Shown: piece after piece, positions 26,677 through 35,683 of the stretch
Position numbering within the stretch: the stretch's first letter is position 1
Layout: each line of letters begins with the position of its first letter
Source of the DNA: Mycolicibacterium houstonense
GTDB taxonomy: Bacteria > Actinomycetota > Actinomycetes > Mycobacteriales > Mycobacteriaceae
Reading direction: 5' to 3'
Assembly: GCF_900078665.2 (NCBI RefSeq)
Contig: NZ_LT546210.1
Span: 5,914-69,913, forward strand
Length of the DNA: 64,000 nt
The notes under the pieces: generated by a model
Databases searched by the model: none
What the model was told of the DNA's origin: nothing
The model's input: only the letters and a program-made list of their open reading frames with translations
Program-made: the position numbers and the translations under genes

Positions 26677-27732
26677 TCACTTCACCTCGTGCCCAATGAT
26701 TTTGATGCTGCTGATGGCGAACTTGCCGTCGCTGGGATGTGGTTGGTCGTCTCCGTTTCCGAACACAGGATCGGTCGTAGCGGGCAGCCCAGGGCCACCG
26801 AAGATCGGCGCGAATATGTCGTTGCCCGGCCCAGCGGCGGCTGGTGTGGTTGGCGGTGCCACCAGCGGTGGACGGTTCGTCTCTTGGATCAGGACGGTCA
26901 CCACCGATGCCAGCGGACGCGGCACCGGCATTACCGCCTCACCGTGTGCGTTGCCGGTGTCTTGCGGCTTGAGTGTGTTGGCAGTGTCGTTGAACAGCCA
27001 TTGCAGACGCTTGACCACCCGGTACTGCGGCCAAGGGTCGGCCTGGTCAGGAGCGTTGGATTTGCTCACCGCTCCCGGAACGATCGAGACTGCCGTGATC
27101 ACCGCAGGCCGATCCAAGGTCAGCGTCAGCATCTCACCAGGCACCGCACTGGCGCACACCCAGGGAGCGTTCGAATGCGGATCGGCAAGCAGCTGCGCCG
27201 ACGTGGAGCCCGGCAGCTTGTCACACGGCGACGTAGCAGTGAACCGCAACGGGCCATCGACAGCGGCGGGAGGCGCCGACGGCGGTGGTGGCGGCACGGC
27301 CGGCTTAGCGACTGCACTGGGCGCCGGTGGTGGCGGCGGGTCCTCGCGAGAGAACACCGAGCTGGCCACCAAGGTCACAATCGTGGCGACGACCGCGGCC
27401 GCACCGAAACCTCCGGCCACCCAGGGATTGAACCGGCGGCCCTCGGAGCCCACTTCGTCCTCATCGACCTCGGGGTCCTCGTCGGCTCGCTCGACCTCGA
27501 TGCCACTGTGATCTGATTCGACATCTCGCCCAGCCGCCTCAACCGACTCGTCTGGCCCCTCGATCAACTGCTGGTCATCGTCATCACCGGACCATTCGTC
27601 ACCAGCGACGCCGTCGTCCTCGCCGTCATCGAGGTCGCTGAAGTCGTCGTCGGCCTCGGTGGGCTGGCCCATGCTTTCGCGAATCTTGGTGATCCACGCC
27701 GCCTCCGCGCGAGGCAATTCAGATTGGCTCAC
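26677..27732 (-). CDS. membrane protein with acidic N-terminus and beta-rich outer domain
   Basis: A 351-residue protein. Residues 30-95 are extremely acidic and probably disordered in the cytoplasm. One membrane segment lies at about 104-126 (VAGGFGAAAVVATIVTLVASSVF), followed by a Pro-rich linker and an extracytoplasmic domain of about 200 residues with the pattern LTLTLDRPAVITAVSIVPGA, resembling discoidin-like carbohydrate-binding modules. Cys pair at about 167 and 194 may form a disulfide. GTG start overlaps the upstream stop by 4 bp. Part of the T4SS operon; role unknown, possibly cell-envelope contact. Confidence 0.65.
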   Translation of the reverse strand: MSQSELPRAEAAWITKIRESMGQPTEADDDFSDLDDGEDDGVAGDEWSGDDDDQQLIEGPDESVEAAGRDVESDHSGIEVERADEDPEVDEDEVGSEGRRFNPWVAGGFGAAAVVATIVTLVASSVFSREDPPPPPAPSAVAKPAVPPPPPSAPPAAVDGPLRFTATSPCDKLPGSTSAQLLADPHSNAPWVCASAVPGEMLTLTLDRPAVITAVSIVPGAVSKSNAPDQADPWPQYRVVKRLQWLFNDTANTLKPQDTGNAHGEAVMPVPRPLASVVTVLIQETNRPPLVAPPTTPAAAGPGNDIFAPIFGGPGLPATTDPVFGNGDDQPHPSDGKFAISSIKIIGHEVK

Positions 27733-28121
27733 CGACGCACCTGCCCGTGGTGTGCGAGCGCCATGCGGTCCTCGTTGCAGAGAATCTCAGTGACGGGCTT
27801 GCCCCACGCCAGTGATCCAGCCGACGTCAGGGAGCGAAGACCCCGTTCATCGCCGATCACAAGCGGCACCTCGACGGAGGCCGACTGCGCAGGCCGCGAC
27901 GCGACCACGGCTGCCGACGGTGTCGGAAACAGATGAGAGGGCGCAACTGACTGCTCGGTACGCGCCGTCGCACGATGCCATCGCCACCAGCGCAAAGCCA
28001 CGATCACAACGGCTACCGCTACCAAGACCGGCCAAAACCGCAGCACGAGATCCACCACGACGAGCACCGCGACGGCGGCCATTGCGCAACCCATCGCCAC
28101 CAGTGACAACAGCATCTTCAT
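27729..28121 (-). CDS. small membrane protein, first gene of the T4SS operon
   Basis: A 130-residue protein starting MKMLLSLVAMG at ATG 28121 with GGAGCGAGGAG upstream. Two hydrophobic segments (3-25 and 30-45) are followed by a soluble domain of about 80 residues. It is the first gene of the minus-strand operon that runs to 17616, reading through overlapping starts and stops. It is divergent from the regulator at 28241, so the 119-bp spacer should hold the operon promoter and its operators. Function unknown. Confidence 0.6.
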   Translation of the reverse strand: MKMLLSLVAMGCAMAAVAVLVVVDLVLRFWPVLVAVAVVIVALRWWRWHRATARTEQSVAPSHLFPTPSAAVVASRPAQSASVEVPLVIGDERGLRSLTSAGSLAWGKPVTEILCNEDRMALAHHGQVRR

Positions 28122-28170
28122 CGTCGACTCCTCGCTCCCCACTCCTCGGATAGTCAGCTTTGCACGCAAC

Positions 28171-28240
28171 CGTAGTCAGGTGTAGTCGATTATGTCGACA
28201 ACTGTGGACGACTTTGGTTGATTATGGTTAGTTTTGGGCG
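28171..28240. promoter_or_regulatory. divergent promoter/operator of the T4SS operon and its regulator
   Basis: Repeated short elements sit between the divergent genes: GTAGTC at 28172 and 28182, and T-G-ATTATG units (CGATTATGTCGA near 28188 and TTGATTATGGTT near 28218). TAGTTT (28229-28234) is a TANNNT box 6 nt before GTG 28241, predicting a leaderless transcript for the regulator. The repeats are likely binding sites for that regulator, giving control of both transcripts. Confidence 0.45.
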
Positions 28241-28666
28241 GTGGACAAACCCGAGAATCTCGCCGACCCAGCGCCCCCGTCTGGCCCCGCCCGCCTCGAT
28301 TTCTTCGTGCGCAGACGGTCCGCCCAGATGCGCATCAGCCCTCGTGAGCTGGCGCGCCGCGGCGGCCCCAACCGGACAACCCTGCACAAGGCAATAAATG
28401 GAACGGGCCGACTGCGGGAATCAACTCTGACTCGCATCGACACCGCGCTGGGCTGGGCAGAGGGCTCGGCAGCACGGATTCTCGCCGGAGGAGTGCCCGA
28501 AACCCGCATGGCCGCAGTCCAGACCGATGAACTGGTCACCACCGTGATCAGCGCGGCGTTGACCATGCTCGGCGACGCCACCGACCTGCTGGTCAACACT
28601 CAGACCCTGCTGCAAGAACTGGTGACCGACGACGAGCCCCACGTTGCTGTTACCGGGGGTGCATAG
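28241..28666 (+). CDS. helix-turn-helix regulator
   Basis: A 141-residue protein with an XRE-type DNA-binding region at about 28-85 (SPRELARRGGPNRTTLHKAI, then RIDTALGWAEGSAARIL). The 'ALGW..GS...IL.G' end is shared with the double-HTH protein at 45816-46553, suggesting one plasmid regulator family. The C-terminal 50 residues are helical and may dimerise. It probably represses its own and the divergent T4SS operon promoter. Leaderless GTG start is inferred from a TANNNT box 6 nt upstream. Confidence 0.7.
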   Translation: MDKPENLADPAPPSGPARLDFFVRRRSAQMRISPRELARRGGPNRTTLHKAINGTGRLRESTLTRIDTALGWAEGSAARILAGGVPETRMAAVQTDELVTTVISAALTMLGDATDLLVNTQTLLQELVTDDEPHVAVTGGA

Positions 28667-28668
28667 GA

Positions 28669-29481
28669 GTGTCGACCGCGATCTATACCTTCGCTGAAGA
28701 ACGCCGCGCGTGGATCGCCGCCCACGCGGGGATCTTCCTCTTTCAGAAGCGCCGCGCAGAACTACTCGGCAAGGCTATTCGCGCCCGTGATCGCCAGCGG
28801 CTCGGCGTACGGCCCGACCCTCACGACGACGACGTGACACCGCCCCTGGTCTTCCGTCAAACCTCAACCGCCACGGGAGGGTTCGAGACAGCCATCGTGG
28901 TGGCGTGCGCCGTCGCAGCCCCGTTGGCCTGGCCGCTGGGGCGGCTCCTCTACGGGTGGATCACCACGTTGATCCCCGATCGACTGCTTGGCTATCCCAT
29001 TCCAGCGCTGCTGGGCACCGCGGCACTGTGCGGACTACCGCTCCCGCTGTTCTATGACCCTTCGCCCAGCGTGTGGGCCGTCGTTGTCACTCCGTGGCTG
29101 CTGGCACAACTGCCGGCGGTGTTTCTCGCCGCCGGGCTCTATGGCGTCCTGGAGGGCTGGCTTGCCGTCGATGGTTCCAGCCACTGGTGGCCCCTGACTC
29201 CCGTCGCCGCGCAACTCGACGACGATCTGTTTCTGGGCGGCCGCGACGTCGCCATGCCCACAATCCTCGACCCCCCGGACCGTGCCGTACCAGCGCGACG
29301 CAACCCGCTGTCCATGCCACGCATCAGCACGCCCGCCATCCGCTGGATTCCCTTGCTCGTCACCGGAATCCCAATCACGCTCGGTATCACCTGGTACCTG
29401 TGGCAGGTTGCCGCAGCGCTGCTCTCACTGCCTTCAGAACTTCTCCAAACCAACTACCCGCCTGCCAGCCCCTACCTCTAG
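28669..29481 (+). CDS. polytopic membrane protein
   Basis: A 270-residue protein starting GTG 28669, immediately after the regulator. The soluble basic N-terminus (65 residues) is followed by hydrophobic segments at about 75-98, 108-125, 131-160 and 222-245. The segments contain several Pro and Gly residues. No motif identifies a function; its position next to the T4SS operon and the DUF2637 gene suggests a role in transfer or plasmid spread. Confidence 0.6.
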   Translation: MSTAIYTFAEERRAWIAAHAGIFLFQKRRAELLGKAIRARDRQRLGVRPDPHDDDVTPPLVFRQTSTATGGFETAIVVACAVAAPLAWPLGRLLYGWITTLIPDRLLGYPIPALLGTAALCGLPLPLFYDPSPSVWAVVVTPWLLAQLPAVFLAAGLYGVLEGWLAVDGSSHWWPLTPVAAQLDDDLFLGGRDVAMPTILDPPDRAVPARRNPLSMPRISTPAIRWIPLLVTGIPITLGITWYLWQVAAALLSLPSELLQTNYPPASPYL

Positions 29482-29585
29482 CCCAACGCCCCCAAACACC
29501 GGTTGAGGGACGCGGAGAACTCAACAAGCAAGCCAGTCACCGCATTTCACGCAACCCCACCACCCTCAGAAAAGGCGCCCTATCC

Positions 29586-30329
29586 ATGTGGAGCAAAGTA
29601 TTCGGATCCAGCGCTGCAGCTGAACTCAGACGAGCCCGCATCTTCTTCTGGGCCGTCATCCTGCTGTCCAGCGCTACCTCCATCGCAGGCAACGGTGCAC
29701 ACACCTGGGTAGCTACCGATGTCACCATTCCTCGTGAGCTGGCCACCGCCGTCGCGGTGGCACCACCGGTTTTTCTCATTCTCTGCATCGAAGGCATTGC
29801 TGCTCTCATCCGTACCTTGTACCAGGCGACGTGGCTGTTCTGGGCGAACGTCGTCATGACGGCGATCCTGGCGATCTTCGCCTGCGTCCTCTCCTTTGAA
29901 GCATTGCGCGACTTAGCAATCGGCGCAGGAATCCCCCGTGAAATGGCGTTCATGTGGCCCGTCATCGTTGACGTGGCCACCGCCATTGCCACATCCTCCG
30001 TCGTCTACTTGTCACGATTCCGCGAAGGTCGGCTACCCGACGTGAACGTCGAGCAGAACATCGAGGAGCCCGACGAACTGTCGGATCCTTCAGATAACGA
30101 ATCCAGCGCGACCACCATCACACTGCGTGAGGAACACGCTGAACGTGCCGCCACCATCCGCTCGCGCCGTAGGCTGCGCAAGTCCACCGACGAAGTCCAG
30201 CGAGTTCTGGCGCTGTCGGACAACGGAAAAACCGTTGACGACATCGCAGCCATCACCAAGATGACCCCCGGTACTGTTCGGCGCATCCTCGGAACCGACC
30301 GTGCAGTTGCTGCACTCCACGAGGCGTAA
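29586..30329 (+). CDS. DUF2637 membrane protein with C-terminal HTH
   Basis: A 247-residue protein. Residues 1-140 hold four hydrophobic segments with the DUF2637 signature FEALRDLAIGAG and WPVIVDVATA, as in Spd-type spread proteins of Streptomyces plasmids. A 55-residue acidic linker follows, and the last 55 residues (VDDIAAITKMTPGTVRRIL) form a helix-turn-helix. ATG 29586 is preceded by AAAAGG. Such proteins are linked to plasmid spread in actinomycetes; the HTH tail suggests DNA or oriT contact at the membrane. That role is inferred. Confidence 0.75.
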   Translation: MWSKVFGSSAAAELRRARIFFWAVILLSSATSIAGNGAHTWVATDVTIPRELATAVAVAPPVFLILCIEGIAALIRTLYQATWLFWANVVMTAILAIFACVLSFEALRDLAIGAGIPREMAFMWPVIVDVATAIATSSVVYLSRFREGRLPDVNVEQNIEEPDELSDPSDNESSATTITLREEHAERAATIRSRRRLRKSTDEVQRVLALSDNGKTVDDIAAITKMTPGTVRRILGTDRAVAALHEA

Positions 30330-30403
30330 GTGCGCTATGTCGACGGCAATTCGATCATGCGCGTGGATGTTTAAATGTCAGACCGGAGAGGGAGAATCAG
30401 GCC

Positions 30404-30898
30404 ATGAAGATCTTCGATGGTGAGCCGTGCAGTGAACGGCTCATTCGCGCGCTGGCCGCTGCCGGCGGCTGCGCGATCTTCGTTGTATTTGTACTGACAA
30501 CGATCAAGCTGATCGCTTGGCTGCAATCCTCCGCGTCGGCGGTCAGCACGTTGAATGCGGTGGTCGCTGGGTTTGCATTGTGCGGATTGGTCGCCGCAGG
30601 ATTGATCGCTCGGCACATTTTCGAGCGAGGATCGTCTGGGGCACGCCAGGTCGGTGCGTTACTCACGGATACGGCAACAGGACAAATCTTCGGCGGACTC
30701 ATCGGTCTTGTCCTCGCCACCGGCTCGATCTCTACTATGGCCGACGCACAAGGACGGGCGTCATTGTTCATGTCGGTCTTGTCGACAGTGTTCTGGGCCG
30801 CGGTCGGTCTACGCGGACTGCGGAGCGGCTGGCGGCAATGGGCTTCGCATCGCGAAGCCTTGCGCAATGGGCCTGCGATCGAACGCATTCCGGAATAG
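30404..30898 (+). CDS. small polytopic membrane protein
   Basis: A 164-residue protein with hydrophobic segments at about 14-38, 48-70, 92-108 and 120-138, and short loops. ATG 30404 has GGAGAGGGAGAA upstream. It follows the DUF2637 gene by 74 bp and is probably co-transcribed. Not recognised. It converges on the lipoprotein gene at 30954. Confidence 0.6.
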   Translation: MKIFDGEPCSERLIRALAAAGGCAIFVVFVLTTIKLIAWLQSSASAVSTLNAVVAGFALCGLVAAGLIARHIFERGSSGARQVGALLTDTATGQIFGGLIGLVLATGSISTMADAQGRASLFMSVLSTVFWAAVGLRGLRSGWRQWASHREALRNGPAIERIPE

Positions 30899-30953
30899 CT
30901 CCGCCGAACGGCCCCAGACCGCGTAACCCACGTGGCCGAATACCCCTAAGGGA

Positions 30954-31463
30954 TTAACCGGGCTGTCCATCCTCGTTGCAGTCGAACCGCTCGAAGGCGT
31001 CACGTTGGATTTCGATGTAGTGCCCCGCGATCACCTGAACCAGCAACCGGTCGATCGCGTCGGGTGTATTCGTCGGACCAGTCCTCGAAGGGCTCTCCCA
31101 CGACCAGTAGTTCTTACCTCCCCGGCACCACTCGAGATGCGAACTCGGGGTCTCGTAGGGCCGGCCGCCGGGCAGCTTCGCCTGCAGGTACTCGAGAACG
31201 TCGTCAGCGGTCATGGCGTTGGGCCCAGCGTGCGGAACCTGCCACACATCCACCCACGCACCGTTCTCACGGTTCTCCCGGGTTTCGAGGACCGAACCGG
31301 CAGGCAACTCGATCGGTGCTGGAGCTGCCACTGGCGGCGGTGTCACCGTCATCGTGACCGTTGACGTAGGTGGAGCCGACGGATTGCTACCACACCCACT
31401 CAACGCCAACATGGCCACTGCTACGGCCGAGAGACGTCTACACCGATGGTCCCGCAACACCAT
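30954..31463 (-). CDS. lipoprotein
   Basis: A 169-residue exported lipoprotein: basic N-region, hydrophobic core (LSAVAVAMLALSGCG) and lipobox LSGC with Cys at about residue 24, then a Ser/Pro-Thr linker and a soluble domain with three further Cys and many Trp residues. I use ATG 31463 because the signal peptide starts there; a GTG at 31565, overlapping the upstream stop, would place 34 odd residues before it. It follows the single-TM gene on the same strand. A surface-exclusion lipoprotein is one possibility for a conjugative plasmid, without direct evidence. Confidence 0.65.
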   Translation of the reverse strand: MVLRDHRCRRLSAVAVAMLALSGCGSNPSAPPTSTVTMTVTPPPVAAPAPIELPAGSVLETRENRENGAWVDVWQVPHAGPNAMTADDVLEYLQAKLPGGRPYETPSSHLEWCRGGKNYWSWESPSRTGPTNTPDAIDRLLVQVIAGHYIEIQRDAFERFDCNEDGQPG

Positions 31464-31561
31464 TGGCACACGATAGCCGGGGGAACAACACAAGGTCGAC
31501 AGTTCAACGGGGCCCGGCGCAGAGCGCAGCTGCAGCTGCCTCCAAAGCTCCCAGTCCGGTT

Positions 31562-32041
31562 TCACCCGGCCGCGGTGTCGCTCGATTCTTTCCCATCACT
31601 GACCACGAAGCACAGGTCAGGATCGGTGAACATGCCTCGGGGGATGTCCTCGTCCTTGGCCGCCCGCAGCTCTGGGATGCCATCAGGTGGCCCCCATGTC
31701 CCAGCTGCGGCGCTAGCACCTTCCCGCTCCACAACGCCTTCCCGTTCGGCCCAGGTCTGTCTGTCGATGTCGACGAGAATCCGCAGCCACGCAGCGTTGC
31801 GCTCCTCGACGCTGTCGAAGCACCGCGTGCCTACTCGTACCTGTGTCTCATCGAGGCTCTGATACACAAGCTCATCAAGGCTCTTGGTGTCAGTGAGCGG
31901 CTGGGTTTGGAGCAGCTCGATCGACCAGGCCAGCCATGCACCGGCCCCGAGGGCCAGCGCCAATCCGGCCGCCCATACCCAGTTGAACTTCCAGCGCCGT
32001 TCGCTGGCGTCGGACTGGTCGGTTTCGTCCGCGACCACCAT
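31562..32041 (-). CDS. single-TM membrane protein
   Basis: A 159-residue protein with a short polar N-terminus, one membrane segment at about 20-42 (WVWAAGLALALGAGAWLAW), and an extracytoplasmic domain with two Cys (FDSVEERNAAW and LCFVVSDGK regions). It begins at ATG 32041 and lies upstream of the lipoprotein gene; the two may be co-transcribed. The similar size and Cys content of the outer domains of both proteins suggests they act together. Not recognised. Confidence 0.55.
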   Translation of the reverse strand: MVVADETDQSDASERRWKFNWVWAAGLALALGAGAWLAWSIELLQTQPLTDTKSLDELVYQSLDETQVRVGTRCFDSVEERNAAWLRILVDIDRQTWAEREGVVEREGASAAAGTWGPPDGIPELRAAKDEDIPRGMFTDPDLCFVVSDGKESSDTAAG

Positions 32042-32212
32042 GTGTTGTACCCCCGTACATTTGACTCTATGGACGCCACGGCACATCGGTGTGCAGGGCC
32101 TAGCTGGAAGCTAGCCCCCCATAGATCTGCCTGCGCTGTCAAGGCGGCACGCCGCATCTCGGCGCAGCCATGCCCAACTGCGGTGTTGTATGCCCGCCGC
32201 GGCTAACCCTGC

Positions 32213-32770
32213 CTACTGCGAAACCGACTTCAATGCCAGGTCCAACGCCACCAAGGCCAGCGCACCGCCCGCAGAGAACAGGAACACCAGCGCCCATCCG
32301 ACCGCTTGGTATTTGCGTCGCGCGACGCATGCGTTCGCCCAAACTTGCTGGCCCAGTTGGCTCAAGAGATCATCGGGCGACAACACAAGTGCCCGCAGTT
32401 CCTTCACGTACTCGGTCGACGAGTGCGGATGACGACGGGCGATGTGGTCGAAGTACAACGAACTCGTTGGAGTCTCGTTGCTCGCCAGCCGCGGCCAGAG
32501 CGCCACGATCGCTCCCGCCGCAGCGAGCACAATCAGCAACCCGCACAGCGGAGCCGCTAACCTCAATAAGCAGTCGAACTCGGTCTGTTCTTTGACAAGG
32601 TTGTACAGGACTCCGCCCATCACACCGGCCGCGGCCAACGTCGCCGCGGACTTCGTCTCAGCGTGCTTGACCCAGTCATTGACCAAACTCACCGCCTTCC
32701 ATGCCTCTGCCGCATCGACAGCAGGATCGGCCGGAGGATCGACTTCTTCGCCGTCACCGGAATTCGACAT
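32213..32770 (-). CDS. Pycsar-type transmembrane effector (PycTM-like)
   Basis: A 185-residue membrane protein with the layout of the Pycsar effector family: N-terminal helix VNDWVKHAETKSAATLAAAGV running into the first hydrophobic hairpin (about 46-62 and 70-95), then the conserved YFDHIARRH segment, a helical stretch (LLSQLGQQVWANACVARRKY) and a last membrane segment (about 158-180). In known systems a cyclase makes cCMP or cUMP on infection and this type of effector damages the membrane. ATG 32770 is chosen because the family's conserved region begins shortly after it. A cyclase gene lies 2.1 kb away on the opposite strand (34881-35609). Confidence 0.75.
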   Translation of the reverse strand: MSNSGDGEEVDPPADPAVDAAEAWKAVSLVNDWVKHAETKSAATLAAAGVMGGVLYNLVKEQTEFDCLLRLAAPLCGLLIVLAAAGAIVALWPRLASNETPTSSLYFDHIARRHPHSSTEYVKELRALVLSPDDLLSQLGQQVWANACVARRKYQAVGWALVFLFSAGGALALVALDLALKSVSQ

Positions 32771-32961
32771 GGCGATGAGAATAGCGACCCCCAAAACATG
32801 CTGAATCGCAAAACCGAGGATCCTGATGTGTTCCGTTTGCTGGAAGATCCCTCGCAGCCCGACGCCAGGCCATACCCTTTCCATCTGTAGCGCAACCAAC
32901 GCTGGATTCGGGGTCGACGATTCGGCACAGTTGCGGTCTCATGTTGTTGGAGGATCAGTGG

Positions 32962-34791
32962 TTGCTGGTGGGCCTCATGGGCGGTAAGGCGCGGGTGCAC
33001 GAGCTTGCGAAAGAGCTCGGCGTCACCAGCAAGGAACTCCTGGCGAAACTCAGAGAGCAGGGCGAATTCGTCAAGTCCGCCTCATCGACTGTCGAAAGGG
33101 CATCCGCCGACCGGTTGCGGGCGCACTTCGGGAACAGACCGCCCAGCGGCCATCAACGCCGTCAGAGTGACGATCAGCAGTCGCCAGGTTCAGGCCGGCG
33201 TGGTCAGCGAACCGTCCTCATAACGCCGCCCCACAAGATCAACCCACCTGCGCCGCCACCCCAGTTCACAGAATCCCAACTGGCCGACCTGCGCAGGGAC
33301 TATCGCCAAGCCTATGCCGCCAAGGATTTCGGCCCCGCGATAACTGAGGTCTTGACGAAATACCAACAGCTGTACCGAGTTTCCCGCTCCGCACTGCGCG
33401 ACGCCCTGACAGAGGACAAACGTCGCAACGTGGCCGTCTACACGGGGCTGCGACTCTCACGCAACCCTGAAAAACCCGCACGCTCGCGCAGAACGGTTCC
33501 GCAGTCGGTCCCAGCCAAACGCCGCGACGAAACCCCTCGTGCACACCCACCGCAGCCACAGGCGCCTACCCGAGACCCTCGCCCCCGTACCCGCAGCGCT
33601 GGGCTGCCACCGGCCCGAGCAGATATCCACAAGGTCGCCATCGCCGACATCGTCGTGAAAGCAGACACCGCACGCGACATCGAAAAGATCGCCATCGATC
33701 TCGTACCGTTCGATCCAGACGACTCCGCCGACTACGGATTTCTCGCGTGGCGATACGCCACAACCCACCAACACCCGGCCCAGCCACCGGCCAGATCCGC
33801 CGGCGATGAGCTCGCCAGCGTTGCGCGTGTCGTCGACAATGCCAAGCATCGACTCCACCAGCTCCATGAAAGCGCCGGCCGCATTCTCGAACACCCCAAC
33901 CTCGTGCCACGCGCCATTGAAGGCGGCTTCACTGACCTATTCGACCCCGACGACATCGGCCGAACAGCATCCGATGACCGTCGTCGGGTCATGGCCAAAC
34001 ACGCCTTCCTTCAACGCGCCGTCCTCCTGGTTATTGCCAATCCCCAATGCGCAGAACGGTTGTGGGGCATGCTTGATGCGCTGCAACCACCACCGCAACA
34101 CCAACTGTTCGAAACCACCCCGCTACTGCGGTCGGCGATGGAAGCACTCACTCGTGAGCTGTCGGCAGTCGAAGCCCTACTGTTGTCCGACGAGACCGCT
34201 CTTGAACACTTCGTCCACCGATCGCACGCAGAACTGACCGACCTCCATAACGGCCGATTCGACTACTTCCAACAATTCCGGGATGCCGGCGCAAGCTCGG
34301 CAACCACGCGCCGCGTCATCTCCGGACTCCCCTTTACCGTCCTACCCCAGGGCGTTCATCTGCGCACATTTCTCACCGACCTACGCACCACCAAGCGGTA
34401 CCACGGGCACCACCTGGACGAGAACCGCCTTACCGTTCTAGAGGAACTCCAAGAACACTTCGGCGCTCACCGGTGCATCTGGCATAAGGGCTCTGTGACG
34501 TCTAACGGCGTCGACAACCGGTACCTTGTCTTGTCGATCGCTTCGGCGACCGGACCCGACGAAAGTGCCGTCGCCATCAGTCCCTTGGCCGGTGAACACG
34601 CCACCTACGTTGTGCGCCACGGATGCGCAGACGCACACTGGGCCCGGATCTTCGAGTTAACCAAGGAAGAGGCGCGCCAGCACGGCGCACGGCGGCTGTA
34701 CTTCCGCGGTGACGCCGACCAGTACACCGACATGCGGGACAAGATCATCTCGATCCTTGAAGGCGATCCTCACGACTTCTACAAGCATTGA
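32962..34791 (+). CDS. IF2_N-domain fusion protein in a defence-like island
   Basis: About 609 residues. The N-terminus ([18 protein letters not shown], then [12 protein letters not shown]) is an almost canonical translation initiation factor 2 N-terminal (IF2_N) domain, but no GTPase domain follows. After a basic, Pro-rich linker (about 55-220) there is a helical region (about 220-470) and a compact alpha/beta C-terminal domain of about 130 residues ([34 protein letters not shown]). The start is uncertain: TTG 32962 has GGAGG 8 nt upstream; ATG 32941 and ATG 32977 are alternatives. It sits between the effector and cyclase genes and 89 bp upstream of the cyclase on the same strand. Ribosome-linked sensing of infection is a hypothesis only. 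Confidence 0.7.
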   Translation: MLVGLMGGKARVHELAKELGVTSKELLAKLREQGEFVKSASSTVERASADRLRAHFGNRPPSGHQRRQSDDQQSPGSGRRGQRTVLITPPHKINPPAPPPQFTESQLADLRRDYRQAYAAKDFGPAITEVLTKYQQLYRVSRSALRDALTEDKRRNVAVYTGLRLSRNPEKPARSRRTVPQSVPAKRRDETPRAHPPQPQAPTRDPRPRTRSAGLPPARADIHKVAIADIVVKADTARDIEKIAIDLVPFDPDDSADYGFLAWRYATTHQHPAQPPARSAGDELASVARVVDNAKHRLHQLHESAGRILEHPNLVPRAIEGGFTDLFDPDDIGRTASDDRRRVMAKHAFLQRAVLLVIANPQCAERLWGMLDALQPPPQHQLFETTPLLRSAMEALTRELSAVEALLLSDETALEHFVHRSHAELTDLHNGRFDYFQQFRDAGASSATTRRVISGLPFTVLPQGVHLRTFLTDLRTTKRYHGHHLDENRLTVLEELQEHFGAHRCIWHKGSVTSNGVDNRYLVLSIASATGPDESAVAISPLAGEHATYVVRHGCADAHWARIFELTKEEARQHGARRLYFRGDADQYTDMRDKIISILEGDPHDFYKH

Positions 34792-34880
34792 CCGTGGACC
34801 GTGGAGGCTGTTCGCCAGTCAGGTTCCCGGTATTTTGTCCGCGTAGCCGAGCAATCGTTTTGGCAGATGGGTGGGGCGCG

Positions 34881-35609
34881 ATGGATGGCAACTACAAGAG
34901 CTACGACTGGGTTGCCAGCAGTGCCCGGATCAAGGAGATTCTCGATCAGCCGGCCGGGCAATTTATTGAAACCAACGACTTGCCTAGCCGTGACAAACTC
35001 ACATACACGAACGGGTTCTACGGGCGATGCTCAGCTGTCTTCATCGATATTCGAAACTCATCAGGACTCACACAGAAGTACAAACGCCCTACCTTGGCCA
35101 AGATCTATCGCTCCTTCATTTCCGAAATGGTTGCGGTACTGAACGGCCATGAGAAAGTCAGGGAAGTCAACATCGTTGGTGATTGCGTGTGGGCCGTGTA
35201 CAACACGCCATTGAGATCCGATATCGACGGAGCCTTCGCCACGGCATTCAAGGCGAATACCTTGGTCAAGCTGCTGAACAAACAGTTCGCCAAGAAGAGC
35301 CTTGACCCGCTGCAGGTCGGTATTGGCGTGGACTATGGCCGTGTCCTGATGATCAAGGCCGGCTACAGTGGGAGCGCCATCAATGATGTGATCTACATGG
35401 GAGATGTCGTCAACCGAGCTGCGCATTTGGCGCATAAGGCTGGACGTAATTACCTTGACCCGATATGGGTCGGCCTGGACTGCTATGGAAATCTCAACGA
35501 CCACAACAGTGGACTCGTTGCGCAACAATGGGATTTCGAGCTCGGCACTGTATACACGGGCAACGTCGTGCTAACCGAAATGAACACGTGGATAGACGAG
35601 AACTTCTAG
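34881..35609 (+). CDS. Pycsar-like nucleotidyl cyclase (PycC-like)
   Basis: A 242-residue class III cyclase homology domain protein. The first metal-binding strand reads FIDIRNSS (Asp56), the second NIVGDCVWAVY (Asp101), and the MGDVVNRAAHLA helix (about 173-184) carries the conserved Asn/Arg. The DIRxSS motif and short, single-domain form resemble Pycsar uridylate/cytidylate cyclases rather than mycobacterial adenylyl cyclases, which usually have sensor or membrane domains. The likely product is a cyclic pyrimidine nucleotide that opens or activates the PycTM-like effector at 32213-32770. ATG 34881 is the best start; an earlier one at 34788 overlaps the previous gene. Confidence 0.78.
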   Translation: MDGNYKSYDWVASSARIKEILDQPAGQFIETNDLPSRDKLTYTNGFYGRCSAVFIDIRNSSGLTQKYKRPTLAKIYRSFISEMVAVLNGHEKVREVNIVGDCVWAVYNTPLRSDIDGAFATAFKANTLVKLLNKQFAKKSLDPLQVGIGVDYGRVLMIKAGYSGSAINDVIYMGDVVNRAAHLAHKAGRNYLDPIWVGLDCYGNLNDHNSGLVAQQWDFELGTVYTGNVVLTEMNTWIDENF

Positions 35610-35653
35610 GAACTACCACAGTGTGAGTGTTTATATCGGCTCAATCCACCGCC

Positions 35654-35683
35654 CCTGAACGCTGCTTACAGCTTCAGTTCAGG
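35654..35683. terminator. imperfect hairpin between convergent cyclase and eccE genes
   Basis: CCTGAAC at 35654-35660 pairs with GTTCAGG at 35677-35683, with an inner GCTG-CTTA-CAGC stem. It overlaps the eccE stop codon (35674-35676) and lies 45 bp after the cyclase stop, as expected for a terminator serving both strands. No T-run. Confidence 0.35.
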
